DNA from: Flavobacteriales bacterium
Lineage (GTDB): Bacteria; Bacteroidota; Bacteroidia; Flavobacteriales_F; PHOS-HE28
Direction of reading: 5' to 3'
DNA length: 64,000 bases
Assembly: GCA_016713875.1 (NCBI GenBank)
Contig: JADJOI010000003.1
Coordinates: forward strand, 1,984,001 to 2,048,000
Shown here: positions 27,358 to 34,443 of the stretch, piece by piece
How positions within the stretch are numbered: position 1 is the first letter of the stretch
Layout: the number at the start of each line of letters is the position of its first letter
Notes under the pieces: model-generated
What the model was told of the DNA's origin: nothing
The model's input: the letters and a program-made list of their open reading frames with translations, nothing else
Database searches by the model: none
Made by a program: the position numbers and the translations under genes

Positions 27358-27989
27358 GTGGGGTCGCCTCATATTGCCACCACCTGCTATCCGGACAAGA
27401 ACCGGACAAGTCGGGACATGGCCTAAATGCGTTACCCCGAGAATACGCACAAGGGCCACAGCTCCACTCACATTTCACTCAATGCCAAGGAATTGAACTC
27501 GCTTGCACAGCCCTCCCAGTGAATCCGGACATTATCCGGACCTATTCGGACATCGGTTCGAGCAGTCTGGTTAGGGTGCATTCTTCCGACAACAAACGGC
27601 GTTGGACCACCTATCGTCTACCCACTGCCCCTCCAAGGGACAAGAGCTTGGCACAAACCGGCCAATCCGTGCCAAGCACAACGGAATTAGGACCTGACAA
27701 TCAAGGGAAAAGCTTGGCACGAAAAGCACCAGGTCGAGATGGTGCCAAGCCCGGACAACCAAGCTCCAAAGTGGCTGGCGAGTGGAATCGGACCTACCAA
27801 CTGCGGCAATCCATTCTCACAGAAACCAAGGGCCAGTATCGAACGGTACAGGACTTAGCCGCAACCCTAAAGGTGGGGGCGAACGGGCTTCGTCGCCTTG
27901 TCTACAAAATGGTCCAAGCTGGTGAACTGGCACCCCAATATCCAGACACGCGGCATCCGGGCCAAGCATACATCGCAACAACCCAATGA
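27354..27989 (+). CDS. Winged-helix protein, AlbA-tail-like
   Basis: A 211-residue frame overlapping the AlbA gene by ATGA. Residues of about 65-90 (LVRVHSSDNKRRWTTYRLP) look like the wing of one winged helix. A low-complexity linker follows, with near-repeats (KSLAQTGQS, KSLARKAPG, GAKPGQ). The last 60 residues (ILTETKGQYRTVQDLAATL … LVYKMVQAGELAPQYPDTRHPGQAYI) resemble the C-terminal winged helix that ends many AlbA_2/HATPase proteins. It may be a separated C-terminal subunit or the remnant of a second AlbA-type gene. Base composition is AT-richer than the genes before it. The N-terminal 60 residues are not recognisable. Confidence 0.5.
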   Translation: MSGVASYCHHLLSGQEPDKSGHGLNALPREYAQGPQLHSHFTQCQGIELACTALPVNPDIIRTYSDIGSSSLVRVHSSDNKRRWTTYRLPTAPPRDKSLAQTGQSVPSTTELGPDNQGKSLARKAPGRDGAKPGQPSSKVAGEWNRTYQLRQSILTETKGQYRTVQDLAATLKVGANGLRRLVYKMVQAGELAPQYPDTRHPGQAYIATTQ

Positions 27990-28011
27990 GAACGATTCTC
28001 CAAGCGTTTCA

Positions 28012-28656
28012 ATGACCAAGGCGGAAGCCATACGACGCGTCCTTGAAGACAACCACGGTGTCGCGACATGGGAGATCATCTATAGCCAGATCTCGCGGTA
28101 CTACCCAGATGCTCAGCGCTCACAAGAGTGGAAGGCGGGCATCAGAGGAGTACTCTATCGTGAGATCCGAAATGGCCGTTCGTTCAAGATGCTTGACACT
28201 GGCGTGGTGAGTTTGTTCGACTATGACGAGAGGAACCAAGTCCTTGATGAGGACAAGCCATCCGTCACGACAAAGGACATTCTGCTGAGCATCCGAATTG
28301 GTCAGGAACGGTTCCGCAAGAAGCTGCTGCTGTCCCTTTCCTCTTGCCCGATCACCGGAGTTGATGATGCTCGTTTGTTGAACGCCAGTCACATCAAACC
28401 ATGGGCAGTATGCGACAACGCTGAACGGCTGGATGTTCGCAATGGCTTCATCCTAAGCCCCACAGTTGACCAACTCTTCGACAAAGGACTGATCACGTTC
28501 GAAGACAACAAACGAATGCTGATCGCGAAGTCCCTTTCCAAGAAGAACATTGAGCGCCTTGGCCTAGAACATGGTCGTTCGTACCCGCGACTTCCTGTGC
28601 AAAGCAGAGAGATGTTCCTTCAGTTCCATCGCGACTACATCTTCGACAAGAAGTGA
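28012..28656 (+). CDS. HNH endonuclease (HNH_2 type)
   Basis: A 214-residue protein with an N-terminal helical DNA-binding-like region ('MTKAEAIRRVLEDNHGVATWEIIYSQISRYYPDA…') and a C-terminal HNH_2 domain: 'RFRKKLLLSLSSCPITGVDD', 'LLNASHIKPWAV', 'RLDVRNGFILSPTVDQLFDKGLITFEDN'. The S-H-I-K-P-W and N-G-x-x-L motifs with the FDKG element are diagnostic of this restriction-associated family. It presumably cleaves DNA in the cytoplasm. It lies 22 bases after the winged-helix gene and is probably in the same operon, giving DUF4062 / AlbA / wHTH / HNH. ATG 28012 is chosen since the preceding frame overlaps the upstream gene. Confidence 0.82.
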   Translation: MTKAEAIRRVLEDNHGVATWEIIYSQISRYYPDAQRSQEWKAGIRGVLYREIRNGRSFKMLDTGVVSLFDYDERNQVLDEDKPSVTTKDILLSIRIGQERFRKKLLLSLSSCPITGVDDARLLNASHIKPWAVCDNAERLDVRNGFILSPTVDQLFDKGLITFEDNKRMLIAKSLSKKNIERLGLEHGRSYPRLPVQSREMFLQFHRDYIFDKK

Positions 28657-28980
28657 TGAGCATGACCACTCAAATACGCGAAGTGCTTCAACGTAGTGGT
28701 TCACTTGCTGATGCAACGCACCCGGACAATTTCGTAGTCGTTGACATCGCCTACTTCCCTGCGGAACTGTCCACAATACCTCAACATAGCCGCAGCCGCT
28801 TTATCCCGCGTTGTGCTCTTCACGGTTCTAGTCTCGTTCTCATCATCACCCGCACGCTGAGGAGAGCGAGCTGTGACACGCCAGCGCTTCCGTGGTCTCG
28901 TATCAACTGCCATGGCTATCAGATTTGCGGAAAAGATAGACTCACAGCAACAACATCAGTCCAAAGCAGTACCGCATTCC
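28657..28980. other. Intergenic stretch without a supported gene
   Basis: An open frame continues from 28653 through repeat R3, starting MSMTTQIREVLQRSGSLADA, but it shows no domain, and its second half translates the repeat. The first 30 codons could be the remnant of a truncated gene; nothing firmer can be said. Confidence 0.4.
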
Positions 28981-29077
28981 GCGTGAGCGATCGAAGCGGC
29001 ACCCCGCAGGGCTGTAATCAGCCCGAGGAGTACAGCGCAGAGCGCGACCCGAGGCGCACTTGGCCGAGGGGCACGCC
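28981..29077. repeat. Structured island-boundary repeat R3 (reverse)
   Basis: A 97-nt element from GCGTGAGCGATCGAAGCGG to GGGGCACGCC; its reverse complement aligns with R1 along its length. The second hairpin is GGGCTG-ATTA-CAGCCC in that orientation: same ATTA loop as R1 with paired base changes in the stem. It lies 51 bases upstream of the fadA-like ATG. Confidence 0.8.
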
Positions 29078-29128
29078 GAACACACATCAAGCAACAGTCA
29101 GTCCGGCATAGGACATAAGACAACCAAC

Positions 29129-30303
29129 ATGAACGCATACATCATCGCCGGTTTCCGAAGCGCAGTAGGAAAGGCACCCGCGGCAAATTCCGTTTTACCC
29201 GTCCTGACGACCTCGCCGCCGGTGTGGTGAAGCACCTGGTGGCCAGCGTGCCCAACCTGGACATCGACCGCATCGACGATGTGATCGTGGGCAACGCCAC
29301 GCCCGAGGCCGAGCAGGGCCTGAACATCGGCCGCATGATCAGCCTGATGGGCCTGAACACGGACAAGGTGCCGGGCATGACGGTTAACCGCTACTGCAGC
29401 AGCGGCAGCGAGACCATCGCCATTGCGGCGGCCAAGATCCACAGCGGGCAGGCCGACGTGATCGTGGCGGGCGGCGTGGAGTGCATGAGCCCGATCCCCT
29501 TCGGCGGCTGGCGCATCGTGCCGAACGCCAAGGTGGGCAAGGCGAACCCCACGTACTACTGGGGCATGGGCCTCACCGCCGAGGCCGTGGCGCGCGACTT
29601 CAAGGTGAGCCGCGAGGACCAGGACGCCTTCAGCCTGCGCAGCCACGAGAAGGCGCTGGCCGCCATCGCCGCCGGGCGTTTCACCGACGACATCGTGCCC
29701 TACACCGTGGAGCGCGTGTACCTGGACGCGAAGGAGAAGCGCCAGGTGGAGAAGTACGTGGTGGACACCGATGAAGGTCCGCGCGCGAGCAACCTGGAGG
29801 CGCTGGCGAAGCTGAAGCCCGTGTTCGATGCGAAGGGCAGCGTGACGGCCGGCAACAGCAGCCAGACCAGCGACGGCGCGGCCTTCGTGCTGGTGGTGAG
29901 CGAGCGCATGCTGAAGCAATTGAACGTGAAGCCGATCGCGCGCCTCCTCTCCTACCACGTGGCCGGCGTGGCGCCGCGCATCATGGGCATCGGTCCGGTG
30001 GCGGCGGTGCCGAAGGCGCTGGAGAAGGCCGGGCTGAAGCTGAGCGACATCGGGCTCTTCGAGCTGAACGAGGCCTTCGCGAGCCAATCGCTGGCGGTGG
30101 TGCGCGAGCTGGGCATCGATCCGGAGATCGTGAACGTGAACGGCGGCGCGATCGCGCTGGGGCATCCGCTGGGATGCACGGGGGCGAAGCTGAGCGTGCA
30201 GCTGTTCAATGAGATGCGGCGGAGGAAGCAGAAGTACGGGGTGGTGACGATGTGTGTGGGGACGGGGCAGGGGGCGGCGAGTGTGTTTGAGTTGTTGAAC
30301 TAG
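29129..30303 (+). CDS. fadA: Acetyl-CoA C-acyltransferase, frameshifted near 5' end
   Basis: Thiolase that completes beta-oxidation by CoA-dependent cleavage of 3-ketoacyl-CoA. Motifs: nucleophile Cys in 'VNRYCSSGSETIAIAA', 'NVNGGAIALGHPLGCTGAK' with the active His, and 'MCVGTGQGAASVFE' with the second Cys. The N-terminus MNAYIIAGFRSAVGKAP starts at ATG 29129, but near 29176-29178 one base is missing: the continuation 'RGKFRFTRPDDLAAGVVKHL' is in another frame, which first offers a GTG start at 29224. Either the gene is inactivated or a C was lost in assembly from a C run. It sits alone between repeats R3 and R4, cut off from the fadN- and fadE-like genes. Confidence 0.85.
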
Positions 30304-30339
30304 GATCAGAAGATCAGATGATCAGACGATCAGATGATG
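30304..30339. repeat. 8-nt tandem repeat GATCAGAN
   Basis: Four and a half copies of GATCAGAN directly after the thiolase stop and 13 bases before repeat R4. Confidence 0.85.
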
Positions 30340-30352
30340 TGAATGCTTGTGA

Positions 30353-30453
30353 GGGCGTGCCCCCGGCTCAAATGCAGCCGGGGTCCGGCTTTCCGCTGCA
30401 AGTCCGCGCCCTGATTACAGGGCTTGCGGGCTTTTCGCTCCAATCCGTCACGC
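30353..30453. repeat. Structured island-boundary repeat R4 (forward)
   Basis: 101 nt, almost identical to R1. In hairpin 1 the stem reads CCCCGGCT-CAAATG-CAGCCGGGG, where R1 has CCCCGCCT and AGGCGGGG: a C-to-G change on one arm is matched by G-to-C on the other. It lies 25 bases upstream of the 4-TM protein gene. Confidence 0.88.
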
Positions 30454-30478
30454 GAATCCAGACTCAGTACCAACCGTT

Positions 30479-31039
30479 ATGAGCAACTCCAAAGACCAGA
30501 CGAAGCGCGACTACATCGAACGCGAATCGACAAGATGGGCAACCGCGAGGACTTATCGCCTTGACAACCCTTACCTCTCACCTTCCGAAAAGACAGAGGT
30601 CGAACTATGGTTTCAACTCCCGGGAAAGGTTCTCTTCATCACGTTCTGCCTTGGAATCATCTATTCGACGCTGTATGAACCAATCTCGTTAAAGCGAATC
30701 GCCGCCTTAGCGCTATCAGCAGATCTATTTGTCGGTATTCTCAACTGGTTCGTTCCAGCCGCGCGAGCGAGACTGTTGTTCTACTTATCAGTAGGGCACA
30801 ACTTCACACTATGGGCCTTCGGCATCGCAACAATCGGCCTCGAACTATACCACGGCATGTACATGCGTGCTGGAATCGTCCTGTTAGGCAAGCTGGGACT
30901 GTTCGGCATGCTTTCTCCGAGCATTATCCTGTACACCATTCTCTCAATGAAGTACGGCTTGCACGCGAAGTGGGTCTACTTCAAGAAGTTCTACTCGCGT
31001 GAATTCCCATTCGAGAAAGAGATTCCTGAACCAGAGTAG
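30479..31039 (+). CDS. Four-helix membrane protein, candidate effector
   Basis: A 186-residue protein with a charged N-terminal cytoplasmic stretch (residues 1-45) and four hydrophobic segments at about 49-66, 72-92, 99-123 and 131-157, followed by a short charged tail. I recognise no family. It is the first gene after repeat R4 and is followed 8 bases later by a nucleotidyl-cyclase-like gene. In Pycsar and some CBASS systems a small multi-pass membrane protein acts as the effector that disrupts the membrane when its partner makes a cyclic nucleotide; that role is inferred here from layout only. Base composition is clearly lower in GC than the fad genes. Confidence 0.7.
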   Translation: MSNSKDQTKRDYIERESTRWATARTYRLDNPYLSPSEKTEVELWFQLPGKVLFITFCLGIIYSTLYEPISLKRIAALALSADLFVGILNWFVPAARARLLFYLSVGHNFTLWAFGIATIGLELYHGMYMRAGIVLLGKLGLFGMLSPSIILYTILSMKYGLHAKWVYFKKFYSREFPFEKEIPEPE

Positions 31040-31047
31040 TCATCGCT

Positions 31048-31803
31048 ATGCGCGCGTTCACCGAAACATATAGACCAGTCACCGTTCATGAATGGGCGAT
31101 CTACGTCGACATCGAGGGTTTCGCAGACTTGTTCGCCGCGCATGGCTGCATGCCGATGGCGCAACTGACCTCAATTATTCATAAGCTGCTCGCTTCAAAC
31201 GTGGAGGCCGTTCAGAGCATCCAAGCCGTTCAATATGGCGGGGATGGATTTCTGATTCATCAGTTGAGCGGCGTGCTCTCAAAGAAGCTTGACAGACCTA
31301 TCGCAATCGCGACAGCCTTGATGAAAGCCGCCCTCTGTGGAGGCTTCACCCTTCGCGCGCAAATATCGACTGGCAATTCTCCCGACATTCAAGGTTGCTA
31401 CGACCAATCTCTTCAGGACCATATCAGAGCCCAGAAGAGTTCAGGGTATCTAACATATGGAGGCGGTATTAGTGGATTCAGCAACATGCTCCTTGTCCCC
31501 CTAAGCGGGTCCGCTATCCTCAACGCCTACCGCTTGCACTACCCAAAAGGTCCTCTGCTCGTCCTTGATCCCCTTCTGAAGAGCGAGGTGGAAGAACAAG
31601 CGGTCGATGTCATCGACCGAGTAGATGCTCTCGAAGTCAATTGGCTTAAAGTAGAGCATCCATCCGTGGCTCTCTGTCTTCAAGCTTTAGGGCTTGACGA
31701 GAGGCGAGATTTCCCGGCCATGCTGAAAGCTTATGTGCAGGGTCATTCCAAGAATCTCCCCACCGATTGGAAGGATAACGCGGGACTTCTGCTCAAGCAT
31801 TAA
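31048..31803 (+). CDS. Nucleotidyl-cyclase-like protein
   Basis: A 251-residue protein. 'HEWAIYVDIEGFADLFA' places D21 and I22 as in the first metal-binding motif of class III cyclases, and 'VQYGGDGFLI' at 62-70 places D66 at the second, also resembling a GGDEF turn. 'LCGGFTLRAQISTGNSPDIQGCY' follows, as in a small uncharacterised family I recall with the same 'YVDIEGF … GDGF … DIQGCY' order. The C-terminal 110 residues have no recognised domain. The product may be a cyclic mono- or oligonucleotide; this is inference. With the 4-TM protein just upstream it forms a plausible signal-effector pair. Confidence 0.7.
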   Translation: MRAFTETYRPVTVHEWAIYVDIEGFADLFAAHGCMPMAQLTSIIHKLLASNVEAVQSIQAVQYGGDGFLIHQLSGVLSKKLDRPIAIATALMKAALCGGFTLRAQISTGNSPDIQGCYDQSLQDHIRAQKSSGYLTYGGGISGFSNMLLVPLSGSAILNAYRLHYPKGPLLVLDPLLKSEVEEQAVDVIDRVDALEVNWLKVEHPSVALCLQALGLDERRDFPAMLKAYVQGHSKNLPTDWKDNAGLLLKH

Positions 31804-31861
31804 ACGGAATGGGCCGATGAAATCCACGACCTCCGCATTGCTCAAGCCCGGCAGCCTGTCC

Positions 31862-31918
31862 GTACGTTGTCCAATGCGCGTTGACGAAGAAGCCGCTACC
31901 CATTGAGAATATGAGCGC
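31862..31918 (+). repeat. 57-nt leader repeat, copy 1
   Basis: The sequence around GTTGTCCAATGC, GTTGACGA, AAGCCG and the start ATGAGCGC is about 80% identical to 32845-32901. Both copies end in the first codons of a gene, so a shared promoter/leader and start region was duplicated. Confidence 0.7.
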
Positions 31919-32819
31919 GCTTTCTCACACCTTTCGCGCTTTGATATGCGGATCATTGCTTGGCTGTCAAACGCCCGCTCCCGATCAGCAGAACGCGCCC
32001 CGCGAGATCCACACCCCCTCCTACGACCTCCTGCTCCCGACAGGTCAGAAAGCCCTGCTGATCCTCTTCCCCTGCTTCCCCTGCGATGCGGCGGACACCC
32101 GGGCGGAGTCGCGCATCGCGGACACGGCCGCTGCGAACGGCATCGCGGTGCTGATGCTGAACTTCAACCGGCACATCCTGATGAGCGAGGCCGAACAGCA
32201 GGAGGTGATCGGCTCGATCGCGGGCGCGGTGAAGGAGCACGGGGTGGATGCCTCGAACACGGTCATCGGCGGCTTCTCCTCTGGCGGTAACGTGAGCGTG
32301 CTGCTGGCGAAGGCGCTGCTGCGGTCGGCCGAGCCGCCGGTGCAATTGAAAGGCGTGTTCGCCGTGGACAGTCCGCTGGACCTGGTGCACCTGTACGAAT
32401 GCTCGAAGCGAGACCTGGCGAAGAGCAGCTTCCCCGAATACAAGGACGAAGCGCGCTACCTGATCGCGTTCCTGGACAGCGCCCTTGGCTCACCCGCGGA
32501 CAGCCTGGCCAACTACGAGCGCGCCGCTCCCCTGCTCAACTCGTCCGCGAGCGTGGCGCCGCTGAAGGACCTGCCCATCCGCTTCTACACCGAGCCGGAC
32601 ACGGCCTGGTGGCGCACCAACCGCGACGACAGCTACGAGGAGCTGAACGCCTACAGCATGAAGCGCATCCACGATACACTGGTGGCGGCGGGGAATGCGC
32701 GGGCGGAGTACATCACCACCGAAGGGCGCGGCGTGCAGCACGGCAACCGGCACCCGCATGCGTGGAGCATCGTGGATGAAAAGGAAATGGTGAAGTGGAT
32801 CGAAGGGCTGGTGGAGTGA
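31911..32819 (+). CDS. Alpha/beta hydrolase-fold lipoprotein
   Basis: A 302-residue protein beginning MSALSHTFRALICGSLLGCQ with a lipobox (SLLGC). It has an alpha/beta hydrolase pattern: 'QKALLILFPCFPCDA' as the first strand, nucleophile elbow 'VIGGFSSGGNVSVLLAK' (G-x-S-x-G as GFSSG), 'PIRFYTEPDTAWW' before the acid region and 'HGNRHPHAWSIVD' with candidate catalytic His. It is likely an outer-membrane-attached esterase or peptidase-like enzyme; the substrate is unknown. The GC-rich composition differs from the cyclase and 4-TM genes upstream, so the low-GC module appears to end before this gene. Confidence 0.75.
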   Translation: MSALSHTFRALICGSLLGCQTPAPDQQNAPREIHTPSYDLLLPTGQKALLILFPCFPCDAADTRAESRIADTAAANGIAVLMLNFNRHILMSEAEQQEVIGSIAGAVKEHGVDASNTVIGGFSSGGNVSVLLAKALLRSAEPPVQLKGVFAVDSPLDLVHLYECSKRDLAKSSFPEYKDEARYLIAFLDSALGSPADSLANYERAAPLLNSSASVAPLKDLPIRFYTEPDTAWWRTNRDDSYEELNAYSMKRIHDTLVAAGNARAEYITTEGRGVQHGNRHPHAWSIVDEKEMVKWIEGLVE

Positions 32820-32844
32820 GACGCTGGGCATTCACGTTCCTGTA

Positions 32845-32901
32845 GTATGTTGTCCAATGCAGGTTGACGAGTAAGCCGTCATCCACAACGAACATGAGCG
32901 C
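32845..32901 (+). repeat. 57-nt leader repeat, copy 2
   Basis: Partner of the copy at 31862-31918. It precedes and includes the start of the BRO-domain gene (ATG 32894). Confidence 0.7.
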
Positions 32902-33760
32902 CCTGCTTCCCTCCTCCACCCTGTTTGAACAGCACCACATTCGCAGACTCTACGATGAAGCCACGGAGACGTGGTGGTTCTCCGTTGTCGATGTCATCCA
33001 GGCCCTGATCCAGCAACCTGACTTCCAAGCGGCGCGCAACTATTGGAAAGTGCTGAAAGGCAGGCTGGCAAAGGAAGGCAGCCAGTCGGTTACAAAATGT
33101 AACCGACTGAAATTGCAAGCTGCCGACGGTAAGAGCTACCTGTCGGATGTTGCTACAGCGGACACTCTTCTTCGGCTCATCCAATCGATACCCAGCCCGA
33201 AGGCCGAACCCATCAAACTCTGGTTGGCGAAGGTGGGTTATGAGCGCATGCAAGAGATGGCCGACCCGAGCCTCGGTCTGGACCGAGCCCGCGAACTCTG
33301 GCGCAAGCACGGCCGCAGCGAGAAGTGGATCCAGCAGCGCATGATGGGTCAGGAGACGCGGAATAAGCTCACCGACTACTGGAAGAACCATGGCGTGAAG
33401 GAAGGCGACGAGTTCGCCATCCTTACGAACATCATTCATCAGGAGTGGAGCGACGTGACGGTGAAGGACCACAAGGCGATCAAGGGCCTGAAGACCCAGA
33501 ACCTCCGCGATCATATGACAGAAGCCGAGCTGATCTTCACGGCACTGGCCGAGATGAGCACGCGGCAGATCGCGGAGACCGAGCAGGCCGTGGGCATGCC
33601 GAAGAACAAGGTGGCCGCGAGGAAAGGCGGCGGCATCGCGAAGAAGGCGCGGCTGGAGTTGGAAGAAAAGACCGGAAGGCCAGTGGTGTCGGGGAGCAAT
33701 TTCCTGCCGCCGAAGCGCCCGCAGGCGATCAAGAACAACAAGCGGCAACGGAGGAAATAA
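32894..33760 (+). CDS. BRO-N domain protein (antirepressor-like)
   Basis: A 288-residue protein. Residues 8-110 match the BRO N-terminal / phage antirepressor domain: 'IRRLYDEATETWWFSVVDVIQALIQQPDFQAARNYWKVLKGRLAKEG', 'QLKLQAADGKSYLSDVATADTLLRLIQSIPSPKAEPIKLWLAKV'. The middle 'DRARELWRKHGRSEKWIQQRMMGQETRNKLTDYWKNHGV' and the Lys/Arg-rich tail are typical of the Bacteroidota stand-alone versions. BRO proteins bind DNA and are often phage- or island-borne. It uses the same leader as the upstream hydrolase, which suggests that the leader was copied from one to the other. Start ATG 32894. Confidence 0.88.
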   Translation: MSALLPSSTLFEQHHIRRLYDEATETWWFSVVDVIQALIQQPDFQAARNYWKVLKGRLAKEGSQSVTKCNRLKLQAADGKSYLSDVATADTLLRLIQSIPSPKAEPIKLWLAKVGYERMQEMADPSLGLDRARELWRKHGRSEKWIQQRMMGQETRNKLTDYWKNHGVKEGDEFAILTNIIHQEWSDVTVKDHKAIKGLKTQNLRDHMTEAELIFTALAEMSTRQIAETEQAVGMPKNKVAARKGGGIAKKARLELEEKTGRPVVSGSNFLPPKRPQAIKNNKRQRRK

Positions 33761-33779
33761 GTTCCACGGTGGCTGCTAC

Positions 33780-34328
33780 TCAGCTTGGGGCCAGCAGAAA
33801 GCTCCGCACCTGTATGTAACGCTCACCGGGCAGCAAGACCCGCTTGAGCAACACGACCTCGGTCACGCGCTCCGTGCTGGTGTGCGTGTGCGGCGCGAGC
33901 AGATCCCAGGCCGCATCGAACTGGTGGGGTTTCAGTCCGGCCGCGAGGGTCAGGTGCGGGTGATCGGTCTCGCGCACGGCCGTGTGCAACCTGGGGTCCG
34001 ACTTGAGGGCCTCGAGAATGGGCGTGCGCACGGTGGCGATGCCCTCCTTCTCCACCGGATCGATATAGATGGTGCGCTTGTCCGGGAAGTGCGTAATGAC
34101 GTGGTAGTGCAAGGTGAAGCCCGGTTGACCGGTCACGCCTCTGGCAATGGCATCCATGATGGCGGGCTCATGCGCCGCGGGCAGGTCCAGGAAGCAGAGG
34201 GTGATCTGGGGCGGGTTGTGGCGGCCGCTGAAGGAGCCGATGCGGGCGTGGAGCGCGGTGCGCAGGTGCTCCACCTCGGCGGCCAGGGCCGGGGTGGGCA
34301 GAATGGTGAGGAGGAAGCGGTAGAGCAT
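33780..34328 (-). CDS. 2H phosphoesterase (2'-5' RNA ligase family)
   Basis: A 182-residue protein starting MLYRFLLTILPTPALAAEVEHLR. The second catalytic motif is intact (HPHLTLAAGL, HxTL). The first reads PPQITLCFLD, with Gln where the family has His, so activity may be reduced or altered. 'TIYIDPVEKEGIATV' separates the two halves as usual. 2H enzymes act on 2'-5' bonds or cyclic phosphates in RNA or nucleotides. The longer frame upstream is not protein-like, so ATG 34328 is used. It is convergent with the BRO gene and divergent from the propeller gene. Confidence 0.75.
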   Translation of the reverse strand: MLYRFLLTILPTPALAAEVEHLRTALHARIGSFSGRHNPPQITLCFLDLPAAHEPAIMDAIARGVTGQPGFTLHYHVITHFPDKRTIYIDPVEKEGIATVRTPILEALKSDPRLHTAVRETDHPHLTLAAGLKPHQFDAAWDLLAPHTHTSTERVTEVVLLKRVLLPGERYIQVRSFLLAPS

Positions 34329-34443
34329 GGAAGACGGGCGGTCCGCGGTCGTATCCGTGAATATCCGCAAATAGCGGGAGTGTATCCGTAGAAACACCTC
34401 TTGGCATCGGCGATCGCCAACCATCTCGTTCAGCGCCTTTGCC

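Noticed and set aside
28653..29111. A 152-codon frame after the HNH gene
   Set aside because: The second half is translated repeat R3 and the first half shows no family; kept only as an intergenic note.
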